A stretch of 64,000 nucleotides of DNA from Symsagittifera roscoffensis (lineage: Eukaryota; Xenacoelomorpha; Acoela; Convolutidae), in assembly GCF_963678635.1 (NCBI RefSeq), contig NC_087062.1, forward strand, positions 76,934,349 to 76,998,348, read 5' to 3'. Made by a program: the position numbers and the translations under genes. The notes beneath the pieces were generated by a model. The model was not told the origin of the DNA. It searched no databases and worked only from the letters and a program-made list of their open reading frames with translations. Below, piece by piece: positions 42,162-51,726 of the stretch (its first letter is position 1; each line of letters begins with the position of its first letter).

Positions 42162-43257
42162 AGACATTACCGAAAGGGAGAAAAGTGAGATACAGATAGT
42201 GGCTGAGTGTTACGCGAGTACCACGGTGAACCTAGCAACAGCTCTGGGATTCTTCTCAAGAATGTGCAGTCTCCAGTCACTGGAGAAGCTAGAGTCAGAA
42301 CACCACTTGGTGACCGCGTTGAGCGTGGAGTCATGGCCCGGAGTGTTGCAAGTGACCCAGAAACACATCAAGAGTTGGAAGGTTGGACTCGAGGCGGAGA
42401 TGGGATTTCCCATGAGCGAAGCCTATGGTCTGCCTCTAAATGCGAAGTCCCTAGTGGGGTCAGTGATGGCCAACCTATGTGGCAGCCACTACCCATTACA
42501 CATGGCGATGGTGGAAGTGTCCAGCCAGAGGGTATTGATAGACAAAGCCTTCTCAGTGCCTAAATGTGTAAGACTGGCTCGGATGTCACATCATTCACAC
42601 AAGCTGTTGAGGAAGATCCGAGGAACAGTGCCGAAAGAACAAAGGGACGACTTGAGTGAAATCTGGGGCGAAGAACTTCTAGGCTTGGAGAGCGAAAATA
42701 CAAGTGATCATGAGAGACAAAACGTGATTGGGAAACCCATGGTAGGCGCTCCAAGCTTGGAAGAAGTCGACGTGATACACGAGAAGATGATGGAACTTGA
42801 GCCTCTCCTAGAAGCCTCGGGAGAACGCAATCTTAGGAGCATCGACCTCGCGCAGACAGTGTGGTACCCAGACCACGCCAATCTCTGCCTGATCTGGGAT
42901 GTAGAAGAAATCAGGTCGTTGGGACTACCCGAGCATCAACAAAAAGTGACCATCTTGGTGGTGAGCACAATGGTGGCTCTACGATGGATGGAGGAAAACA
43001 TAGCAAAGTATCGGGAATCGAAGACGCCAACAGCAGAGTCGATTCACGCGATAGACTACAGCAGGAGACTTGAGTTGTTCGAGACCGCATGCAAGGTATT
43101 CGCCATACCAATGGAAGTCAGGCACGTGTGGAGCCGCTTGAGATTCTTTCCTTGGTTTCGCGCGACGCACAGTGTCAAATATATCGGGGTCGGGTACCTC
43201 GAGGGCGAAGAACACGATGTGAGCCGGTGGCTCAAAAGGAAAATGCTAGAGTCTTGA
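42100..43257 (+). pseudogene. Copy C ORF3 with internal deletion
   Basis: Overlaps the end of ORF2 in another frame. The frame is open from about 42064 and its first conserved Met is at 42100 (MDDHASGYN). It includes LVTWFEDITEREKSE, FPMSEAYGLPLNAKSLVGSVMANLCG, MMELEPLLEASGERNLRSID and AMEVRHVWSRLRFFPWFRAT-like stretches. After FRAT about 400 nt present in F and D are deleted, and the frame runs into the final GTS/EEH stretch and stops at 43257. A shorter deletion removes the THGDCPCHC stretch near 42848. No known family is recognised. Confidence 0.8.
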
Positions 43258-43564
43258 GTCTTGAGAGGGAGGGGGCTCGAGGGTGAACTCGGATGAAATC
43301 GTAGTTCACGAAAAAGAAATTTTAACAAATGAGATATTGTTATCAATATGCTAGATCTATTATATGAATCAAAATGCTGCATGACAATTTCCTGATTGAA
43401 ATAGGACAAAAGAAATTTTAAATTACCAGCTTAAAAAGCGAGAATTCATAGGTGCAGGTGTGTGCAGATTTTAATTGCTGTTTAGCGATAGTGTGAAAAT
43501 TTTATTTGGTTGTGAATTTTGGAAGGTAGATAAACTTAAGTCTGCTGCAAACTTCTGTAAATGA
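43258..43564 (+). other. 3' UTR, copy C
   Basis: AT-rich sequence matching the 3' UTR of F (49863-50160) up to about 43560. It then jumps into the middle of the LTR, so the polypurine region and the first 180-250 bp of the 3' LTR are lost. Confidence 0.7.
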
Positions 43565-44272
43565 CAACGGGAAATTGCTATTCGCAGTTTCCAGATATAA
43601 AATAGGACACGAGTAGAGCTGTCTTATCCCGAAATAGGAGGAGAGACGATAAATAGAAGAAAGAACGACTATTCGGAACGAACTAGAGTGAACCTTCAAT
43701 AGAAAGAGGGACAGCTTGAGTGTCCCAATGGTTCATACAAAAACTCAAATTCTAGAGCCAGAACTTACTTCTGTTACCAAAACTGACCAGCATCAAACTT
43801 ATTTAGTTATATTACCTAATTCTTGAGTTGATTACCAATTTAATTACTCCCTGTATTCAAGAACATCAACATATGAGTCCCTTATTTAAATTTCTCGAGT
43901 GTGTTTTATGATTGTTATGTTGAGATAAGGCGAGTTTTAGGTTGATCCATCTGAAATGGATCAAAGTTCCACTGTCCAATAAAAAGTAACTTAACGGATT
44001 GTTCCGACCCTGTTTTTAACGGCGTTCGTGTATTTTGGGTATCTCGAGACCTAATTATGGGGACGTTCTTATTTTCTAGAGTGGGAGGATATTTTGGTAG
44101 TAGCCTTTAAGCTGTAACGGGTTCTAGTCTCATGTCGCAAGCGAACCGAATTGGCTCCGACCGTTCTTGAGGTAGAAAAACACAAGAGATAGTGTCCCTG
44201 ACTCTTGAGCCAATGGTTATAGGGCCTATTTTTCTTAAGCCTCATATGTGACTGAAGTAGGCGACTGTTACA
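43565..44272 (+). repeat. Truncated 3' LTR, copy C
   Basis: About 708 bp from within the LTR (AACGGGAAATTGC) to the canonical end GCGACTGTTACA. It contains the AATAAA at 43978. It is followed by a run of C and then fragment D. Confidence 0.88.
43978..43983 (+). promoter_or_regulatory. Candidate polyadenylation signal in copy C LTR
   Basis: AATAAA on the sense strand of the LTR, also present in copy F (49257-49262) but mutated in A and B. Position, about 290 bp before the LTR end, fits an R-region signal; no transcript evidence is available. Confidence 0.45.
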
Positions 44273-44289
44273 TAACCCCCCCCCCCTCG

Positions 44290-45655
44290 CCCACTCTAGA
44301 AATAAGAACGCCACCATGGTCAGGTCTCAAAATACCTCAAACACGCGAACGCCGTTAAAAACAGGGTCGGAACGATGTCCCCATCGCGTGTCGCCGTCTC
44401 CCAGTGAGCCCCCAGAATGTTGAGTGTTGCTCAAGGTACAGTGCCAGAGGTCATTTACAGAAAATTGCAGCAGACTTAAGTTTATCTGCACCCCAAAATT
44501 CACAACCATGTAAAATTGTCACACTATCGCTGAACAGCAATCCAAATCTGCATACACCTGCACTTTTAATTCATGCTTTGTAAGCTAATGATTTAAAATT
44601 TCTTTTGCCCTATCCAATCAGAAAATTGTCATGCAGCATTTGCATTTTGATTTATATAGTAGATATAGCATATTAATAACAATACTTTGGTTCATTGAAA
44701 TTTCGTTTCCGTGACTTCAGATTTTATCCGAGCTCACACTCAAGCCCCCTTTTTTTCCCTCTCAAGACTCAAGAAACCGACATTGAGCTTCCTTGCTCAC
44801 TTCGTGCCCCTCCCCCTTGAGGTGCTAGGCCCTGATGCATTCGACACTGTGATTTGCCTTAGCAGCGCTTCCTCATCGTCGATCTCTTCCCTAGCCTTAA
44901 GTTGTTCGTAGGATTGCATCCACTCCCTCTGCTCTTGCAATCTTTTTGCTTGGTTCAGCAAAACCTTCAATTTAGATTCCCTGTTCAGGCAAAAAAAGTT
45001 GTGTAGGCTCAAGCTCACGTTCTTCGCTAAGTCCTCTTCCAATATTGACTCCCTCGCTTTAGTGTTATTCTCTAGACTCCCTACCAACTCTTTTACAACC
45101 CGTTGTGATTGCATTACGATGGGTCATCAAGGGTCTTTTGAAGGCTTCCGGCCCTATCTCAGCCAGGAACTGTCGATATTCTTTCTGATGCTTCTTCATG
45201 TGATCCTTCGTCACCACGTATAAGCAAGACGTCAATGTCGCTCAAAACCATGGGAAGAATTTTATACGGCTCCACACGTGCCTGACCTCCATTGGTATAG
45301 CGAATACTTTGCAGGCAGTCTCAAACAACTCAAGGCTCCTGCTGTAATCAATGGAATGTATCGATTCCGCTGTCGGTGCCATCGAATCTCGACATTTCGT
45401 CACGTTTTCTTCCATCCATCGCAACGCCAGCATTGAACTCACTACCAGTAGGGTCACCTTCTGCCGATGATCGGGTAACCCGATTGACCTTAATTCCTCC
45501 AAGTCCCATATCAAGCAGAGGTTTGAATGCTCCGGATAAGAAACCGTTTGTGCCAGACAGTGATACGGGCATTCCCCATGTGTGAGGTTTATACTCCGGA
45601 GGTTGCGCTCTCCAGAAGCTTCAAGCAGAGGTTCCAGCTCCATCATTTTTTTGTG
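44290..45655 (-). mobile_element. Fragment D: 3' end of a related element
   Basis: Minus-strand order: C-terminal half of ORF3 (44797-45655), 3' UTR (44374-44796), and 84 bp of LTR (44290-44373) fused to the UTR after a deletion. ORF3 is more diverged from C and F than they are from each other, so D derives from another subfamily. The right edge near 45655 is abrupt. Confidence 0.85.
44797..45655 (-). pseudogene. Fragment D ORF3, C-terminal half
   Basis: Contains MMELEPLLEASGERNLRSI, the THGECPYHC stretch, LCLIWDLEELRSIGLP and PMEVRHVWSRIKFFPWF; then a TGA at 45242-45244 replaces an Arg codon. The frame continues with the part deleted in C: the THRNAI stretch (Arg where F has a stop) and a charged, heptad-like tail (ESILEEDLAKNVSLSLHNFFCLNRESK...LQEQREWMQSYEQ), ending SRGRGTK at 44797. 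It therefore shows the true ORF3 terminus. No domain family is recognised. Confidence 0.8.
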
Positions 45656-45989
45656 CGTCAATAGTTGCAGTGGAAACAACTACGAGAAAACGACAACAGA
45701 TTGAAATTGTAATTGGAGGTTGTCAGGAACAATTCCGAGTTGCAATGATTGTGCCGCTACAATCGTTACAACATAGAAGCCGAGAAAAGGGAAGGGTGTT
45801 AAGACGGCGTGTCCAGCCTTCCGGAAAGAAATAGGAGTGCTATTTCCCCGGATTCCAGAATCCGGAGGGGTCTCGGGCCCAGAACTCAAACTATTCTATA
45901 TAATCTTTTAGCTTCCTGGTCATGTCCTGAGTTGAATTTAATTAATATCCGGATTCATTTTCAGAGAACGAGAAGCTAGGAGTGAGGGA

Positions 45990-46338
45990 AAGGGTTGATC
46001 CATCTTCGATGGAGATGATGATTTTTATCTACTGAACAAAAACAATAGTAATATAAGAATAAGTAGTAGCCCTGTTTTTAGGAGTGACCTCGTGGTCTGG
46101 GGAAGCTGAGACACAACCATGGGCTCACTATTTTTGCATATAATTAAGTTAATTTGAGCGTTCTGGTCGAAGCCGGAAATCAGTAACGTTTTGTTGACCC
46201 GATGTTAGGAAAACCACCAAAAGAACTGGCTTTGGCAGAGACGGTGAAAAGCATGTAGAGCTGTGTTCAGACGCTAGCCAGTCGTTTTGGAACCTAGCTT
46301 TATTTTGCGTCGATATGTACTTCCGGGCGAATGTTACA
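45990..46338 (+). repeat. Diverged LTR-like segment, plus orientation
   Basis: Shares GGTTGATCCATCTTCGATGG and CCCTGTTTTTAGG patches with the main LTR. It shares a longer, different stretch (GAGACGGTGAAAA, AGCCAGTCGTTTT, GCGAATGTTACA) with 24860-25259. It ends in TGTTACA, like the main LTR. The true left limit may be further left (a TATATAATC stretch is at about 45896). It probably belongs to the same old family as the relic ORF3 downstream. Confidence 0.5.
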
Positions 46339-46954
46339 AAGGCTCCGCTGTGCCAATCTGGGGGAATGGCACATACTCCCCGGACAGTCCCCATCAATGT
46401 CCCCATTGATCGGATAATACCGGGTTATCGTCAAGTAGCGTTCCAGTTGTCTACAGTCAACCTTACAAATCGCATTTCAAATTGAAATTTATCTACTCCA
46501 CCTCAACTCACTACGTGTCACAAATGGCATCATATTACATCTCACTGCTTTTCAACATTTTCACAAAATTTTGCACCATGACGAGTGTCCTAGATAAAAT
46601 TTCTTTTCTGAATACTTACGTCATCTCGCCATAAAATTTTTTTTCACTCTTGCTTGATTAAAAAGTTGGGACGTGGCACGGCCACGCACCCGTTAAAATT
46701 AAATTAATTTCACTCACCAAGTATAATTATTCATTTATGCGTTTGCCTTCATATTAAAACTAAGAAACTCTGTGGCTAGGAACGGTAATGAGGTACTCAC
46801 CCTCTTCGAGCGAGGATACCCAAACCTACCAGGTCGCCACACAGTGAACACGTGCCATAAAAGAGTTTAAAAATTCAGTCGGGTTTAAATAGGTAAATAT
46901 ACTCACCTATGCTCTCTATATATAAGTAAATAGTATGAACTAAAATTTTCATTG
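46339..46954 (+). other. Unassigned AT-rich stretch
   Basis: I see no gene, repeat match or clear retroelement sequence between the diverged LTR-like segment and the relic ORF3. Short open frames are not conserved elsewhere in the window. Confidence 0.4.
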
Positions 46955-48195
46955 CAAGGATCAAGCCTTCTCAGTGCCAGAATGTGTAAGACTTGCGGCA
47001 ATGCGCGTTTAGCCTTACGGATTGCTATGTTAGATGTTTGCTGCAGTTCTTGGGAGAACCAAGGACGAGTTAGAGTCGATGCTGCGAAAGAAGTTCACTT
47101 GATGTGCTAGTGCGAATTTCAGTAATTTTGAAAGACACAAACAGAGAGCATCAACAGCGATGGATTACAATGCAGTAGACAATAATAATGTATTCCACCG
47201 GGTGGTGATGGAAGTGGCACCACTATTGGAAGCGCCGAGGAAGCGAAACTGGAGAAGCATCATGTTGACACATAATGAATTCCCGTGCCATTGTTTGCTA
47301 CAAACATGGTGGTATCGCGGGCGAAGCAATCTGGTGTTGATCTGGGTCTCTCAAGAGCTGCTCTCCATGGGTTTACCAGACTCATCGCAGCCCAAAACGA
47401 TATTGATGGTTAGCGTTAGGATGGCATTTCGATAGCTGGAACCTCATATTCAGGAGATCAATCGACAAGAAGCACCGTCCAAAGAACAGTCAGAAGAACT
47501 GGATTGTCCACAAGATTTAGATCTTTTTGAGACATCGTGCAAAATCCTAAATATTCCGATGGAAGTGAAGAAAATATGGGCCAGAAGACAACTGATACCA
47601 TGGTTCAGAGGCAACATGGCTGCTTGGTTGTACGAGTATGCCAAGAAGCATTTGTGGAAGCACAGCAGAAAGTACAGTTCGTATCAGATGGACGTAGGAT
47701 CGGTTGCTTTCAAACGAGGTTTTGTAACGCATCGGAATGCAGTAACAACCGCAGTGAAGAGAACGTTGAGAACGAATGATTGTGACATGAGAGAAAGAGA
47801 AGAAATGTTGAAGAAAGACCGGAGAGACATGTGACGTTGTGCCTGCACAACTGCTTCTGCAGGAGTAGGCAAACTAGCGTAGACCGTCTACCTTGTTGCA
47901 AACAATGGGTAGAAGAGCCGAGGTGTTGAAGCACTGCCTCCAACAGCGTCAGATTGGCCACCGACGTGTTGCAAGACACTGAAACTGAGAGTGCGGATTC
48001 AAGGCCACAGGAGGTGGAGATGGAGCAATGACAAAAAGCCGAAAAAAAATGCAAAAAGGAGAAAGATAAGAAGAATTTAAAAGTTTTAGAACATCTAAAC
48101 GATGAAAAGCAAAAGAAAGAAATGGACGAAGAAGTAACTAAGAAGAAGGGATTAAAACTGAGAATTGTTTTTGTGCGAGAAAAACTCAAATGAGA
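46955..48195 (+). pseudogene. Relic E: ancient diverged ORF3
   Basis: A decayed plus-strand relative of ORF3. Its start matches the DKAFSVPKCVRLARM region (about 46960-47005). A piece at 47160-47435 shows VAPLLEAPRKRNWRSI, a THNEFPCHC stretch and LVLIWVSQELLSMGLP. A piece at 47559-47834 shows MEVKKIWARRQLIPWFRGN, AWLYEYAKKHLWKH and GFVTHRNAVTTAVKRTLR. A Lys/Glu-rich tail follows to about 48195. Identity to C, D and F is low but motif order is the same. Several stops and frame changes show it is dead. Confidence 0.75.
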
Positions 48196-48964
48196 AACCA
48201 AGCAACTAAGCTTGCTATTGAAACTGATTGAAAGAGAATTTTTTTGTAAATTTTTGGGTTTTAGAGTTTGCTGCAGTTATAAACTTGCATTGTAATTTTA
48301 GTAAGTATCTGTAGAGACACTTAATAAAGTTTTAAAGAGGCTTGATCGAAAAGTAGATTATGTATTCTAGCCTGCAAGATTGTTTTTAATAAAATAAGAT
48401 GACTGATCACTTTGTGGTGATATGAAAGACTAGAGTAATCTCTTGAAGCAGGAGATTATTTCATTGCTCCTTCTAGCCACCAAGTTTCTTAATTTTAATA
48501 TTCAGGACCATTAACAACTAAATTTCCGAAGGGACCAAGTATACTAGGATAATTTTTATTTTTTGGTTTGCTGGACAGTCCTGCGTTCCAACAACTTTTA
48601 AACCTAGGAGAAGAAGTTTTAATTAAGAAATGGCAATGGAAGCTAGAGATGGAATTTTGTCTCTAGCCATATTCTCACGTGCAGATTATGGAAAAAAGTT
48701 AGAAGGATAATCAGCGTAGTATGCTACCATTTGTATTCTGCAATGAGTCAATATGATGTAGGTAAAAGTGATTTCATGCTTTTTGTAATTTCTGTTCGAT
48801 GACACTGAAACCATTTAAGGATTTCTAAGAGACCCAATGATGACTTTGACCGGGCTGTCCGCGGAGTATGTGACATTCGACCAGAATGAAGGTCAAAATG
48901 CATGACGACATCGAAATTTAATTGATAGCAGCCGAGTAATAAAATTGGTACTTGTGACAATTTA
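48196..48964 (+). other. AT-rich sequence after relic E
   Basis: No coding sequence is recognised. AATAAAG near 48323 could be an old poly(A) signal of relic E. The stretch ends where the LTR of copy F begins. Confidence 0.35.
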
Positions 48965-49862
48965 TGTAACAGTCGCCTTATCTAACGGTCACATATGAGG
49001 CTTAAGAAAAATAGGCCCTATAACCATTGGCTCAAGAGTCAGGGACACTATCTCTTGTGTTTTTCTACCTCAAGAACGGTCGGAGCCAATTCGGTTCGCT
49101 TGCGACATGAGACTAGAACCCGTTACAGCTTAAAGGCTACTACCAAAATATCCCCCCACTCTAGAAAATAAGAACGTCCCCATACTTAGGTCTCAAAATA
49201 CCCAAAATACGCGAACGCCGTTAAAAACAGGGTCGGAACAATCCGTTAAGTTACTTTTTATTGGACAGTGGAACTTTGATCCATTTCAGATGGATCAACC
49301 TAAAACTCGCCTTATCTCAACATAACAATCATAAAACACACTCGAGAAATTTAAATAAGGGACTCATATGTTGATGTTCTTGAATACAGGGAGTAATTAA
49401 ATTGGTAATCAACTCAAGAATTAGGTAATATAACTAAATAAGTTTGATGCTGGTCAGTTTTGGTAACAGAAGTAAGTTCTGGCTCTAGAATTTGAGTTTT
49501 TGTATGAACCATTGGGACACTCAAGCTGTCCCTCTTTCTATTGAAGGTTCACTCTAGTTCGTTCCGAATAGTCGTTCTTTCTTCTATTTATCGTCTCTCC
49601 TCCTATTTCGGGATAAGACAGCTCTACTCGTGTCCTATTTTATATCTGGAAACTGCGAATAGCAATTTCCCGTTGTTTTTCTTGAGTAATTTCCCGCAAT
49701 TGTAAATTCGGATGTTCTGATTTTTCACCTTGTGTTTTCAGTTGGTACGAGAAAACTGAGCATGACAGGCTCCATTCGAAATTTTTAAAATTAAAATTCC
49801 ACTCCAAAGTTACGTATTTTCGTGTCTCTCAAGGTCAAACTTCCAGACATGACCGACTGGCA
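48965..49862 (-). repeat. 3' LTR, copy F (complete)
   Basis: 898 bp with minus-strand ends TGCCAGTCGGTCAT and GCGACTGTTACA, giving the TG...CA ends. It is the only complete LTR in the window linked to ORF3 and so serves as the reference for the others. Confidence 0.92.
49257..49262 (-). promoter_or_regulatory. Candidate polyadenylation signal in copy F LTR
   Basis: AATAAA on the minus strand (TTTATT on plus), at the position of the copy C signal, about 290 bp before the LTR end. Confidence 0.45.
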
Positions 49863-49877
49863 CAAATTTTCCCCGGA
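49863..49877 (-). other. Candidate polypurine tract, copy F
   Basis: Immediately before the 3' LTR the minus strand reads GGGGAAAA followed by TTTG. A short purine run at this place primes plus-strand DNA synthesis in LTR elements. The run is short and lies 4 nt from the LTR start, so the call is tentative. Confidence 0.35.
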
Positions 49878-50160
49878 CTCAAGATCGATGTCCTCATCGC
49901 GTGCTGTCTCTGTCAGTGAATCCCCAGAAGTCCGAGTGTCACTCAAGATACAGTGCCAGTGGTCATTTACAGAAGTTTGCAGCAGACTTAAGTTTATCTA
50001 CCTTCCAAAATTTACCACCATATAAAATTTTCACATTATCGCTAAACAGCAATCAAAATATGCACACACCTCCACCTTAAGAATTCCCGCTTTTTAAGCT
50101 GGTGATTTACAATTTCTTTTGTCCTATTTAATCATGAATTTTTCCTTTTGAGCCACCGGC
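49878..50160 (-). other. 3' UTR, copy F
   Basis: Roughly 280 bp between the ORF3 stop and the polypurine tract; matches 43258-43560 (C) and 44374-44720 (D). No open frame is present. Confidence 0.65.
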
Positions 50161-51726
50161 TCACCTTGTGTTCTTCGTGCTCGAGGTACCCGATCCAGAT
50201 ATTTTTGGCACTGTGATCTGTTCCTATAGTGCCTCTTCGTCATCGGAGCTGATCACAATCTCCTCCCAAGCCTTCATGTGTTCATAGGATCGCATCCACT
50301 CCCTTTGCTCTTGCAATCTCTTCGCTTGATTCGGTAAGCTCTTCACCTTCGACTCCCGGTTCAAACAGAAGGAATTGTGAAGACTCAGGCTTACATTCTT
50401 CGCCAGATCCTCCTCCAGTATTGACTCCCTCGCTCTAGTGTTGTCTCTAGATACTCTACCCACTCTTTTCCACCCCGTCTTGATCGCATTTCAATGGGTC
50501 AGCAGAGGTCTCTTGAAGGCATCTGGTCCTATCTCGGCCTGGAATTGTCGATATTCTTTTTGATGTTTCCTCATGTGATCCTTCGTCGCTACATATAACC
50601 AGGATATTAACGTCGCGCGAAACCAAGGAAAGAACCTCAAGCGGCTCCACACGTGTCTGACTTCCATTGGTATGGCGAACACCTTGCATGTTGTCTCGAA
50701 CAACTCAAGTCTCCTGCTGTAATCTATCGCGTGAATCGACTCTGCTGTTGGCGTCTTCGATTCCCGATACTTTGCTATGTTTTCTTCCATCCATCGTAGA
50801 GCCAGCATAGTGCTCACCACCAAGATGGTCACTTTTTGTTGATGCTCGGGTAGTCCCAACGACCTGATTTCTTCTACATCCCAGATCAGGCAGAGATTGG
50901 CTTGGTCTGGGTACCACACTGTCTGCGCCAGACAGTGGCACGGACAATCCCCGTGTGTGAGGTCGATGCTCCTAAGATTGCGTTCTCCCGAGGCTTCTAG
51001 GAGAGGCTCAAGTTCCATCATCTTCTCGTGTATCACGTCGACTTCTTCCATGTTTGGGGCACTTACCATGGGTCTCCCAATCACGTTTTGTCTCTCGAGG
51101 TTACTTTTATTTTCGCTCTCCAAGCCTAGAAGTTCTTCACCCCAGATTTCACTCAAGTCGTCCCTTTGTTCTTTAGGCACTGTTCCTCGGATCTTCCTCA
51201 ACAGCTTGTCTGAATGATGTGACATCCGAGCCAGTCTTACCCATTTGGGCACTGAGAAGGCTTTGTCTATCAATACCCTCTGGCTGGATACTTCTACCAT
51301 CGCCATGTGCAATGGATAGTGGCTGCCACATAGGTTGGCCATCACTGACCCCACTAGGGACTTCGCATTTAGAGGCAGTCCATAGGCTTCGCTCATAGGA
51401 AATCACATCTCCGCTTCGAGTCCAACCTTCCAACTCTTGATGTGTTTCTGGGTCACCTGCAACACTCCGGGCCATGACTCCACGCTCAACGCGGTCACCA
51501 AGTGGTGTTCTGACTGTAGCCTCTCCAGTGACTGGAGACTACACATTCTCGAGAAGAACCCCAGAGCTGTTGCTAGGTTCACAGTGGTACTCGCGTAACA
51601 CTCAGCCACTATCTGTATCTCACTTTTCTCCCTTTCGTTGATATCTTCAAACCAGGTGACTAGGTCTTTTTTTCTGGAAAGACTGTATCCTGATGCACGA
51701 TCGTCCATCACAGGTGTGCTCGCCAT
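50161..51726 (-). pseudogene. Copy F ORF3
   Basis: About 520 codons; the frame is open from about 51744, overlapping ORF2. The Met at 51708 (MDDRASGYS) is shared with C; another Met is at 51726. The frame is kept throughout, interrupted only by TGA at 51403 (Gly in C), TGA at 50491 (Arg in D and in relic E) and TAG at about 50224. It ends with a TGA at 50161-50163. Regions: N-terminal LVTWFED...EAYGLPLNAKSLVGSVMANLCGSHY; middle MMELEPLLEASGERNLRSIDLTHGDCPCHC; C-terminal VRHVWSRLRFFPWFRATLISWLY and a charged, heptad-like tail. No known family is recognised; no membrane segment or signal peptide. Confidence 0.82.

Larger units (their letters stand above)
25445..44272 (+). mobile_element. Copy C: near-full-length giant retrotransposon, plus strand, decayed
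   Basis: Order on plus: truncated 5' LTR (25445-25935), leader (25936-27551), an inverted ORF1-end fragment in place of most of Gag (27552-27661), ORF1 remainder (27662-34333), spacer, ORF2 (34781-42161), ORF3 (42100-43257), 3' UTR, truncated 3' LTR (43565-44272). The 5' LTR lacks its 3' half with the primer binding site, and the 3' LTR lacks its first part. More than ten stops and frameshifts make it inactive, but it preserves an intact YVDD, integrase motifs and SGNH block I. Confidence 0.93.

Noticed and set aside
34781-43257. Envelope gene that would make this an errantivirus-like element
   Set aside because: Neither ORF2 nor ORF3 has a signal peptide, transmembrane segment, furin site or fusion-peptide-like stretch, and ORF2 has intracellular-type domains.
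44273-44290. Run of about 13 C after the end of copy C's LTR
   Set aside because: Likely a simple-sequence junction with the C-rich part of fragment D's LTR (which also has a C run); no further meaning can be supported.
46149-46406. Possible host exon in the stretch between fragment D and relic E
   Set aside because: The frame is short, not conserved in the window, and its first half overlaps the diverged LTR-like segment.
51403-51405. Stop-codon reassignment in the host
   Set aside because: TAA, TAG and TGA all occur as breaks, mostly in single copies, together with frameshifts; this is ordinary decay.
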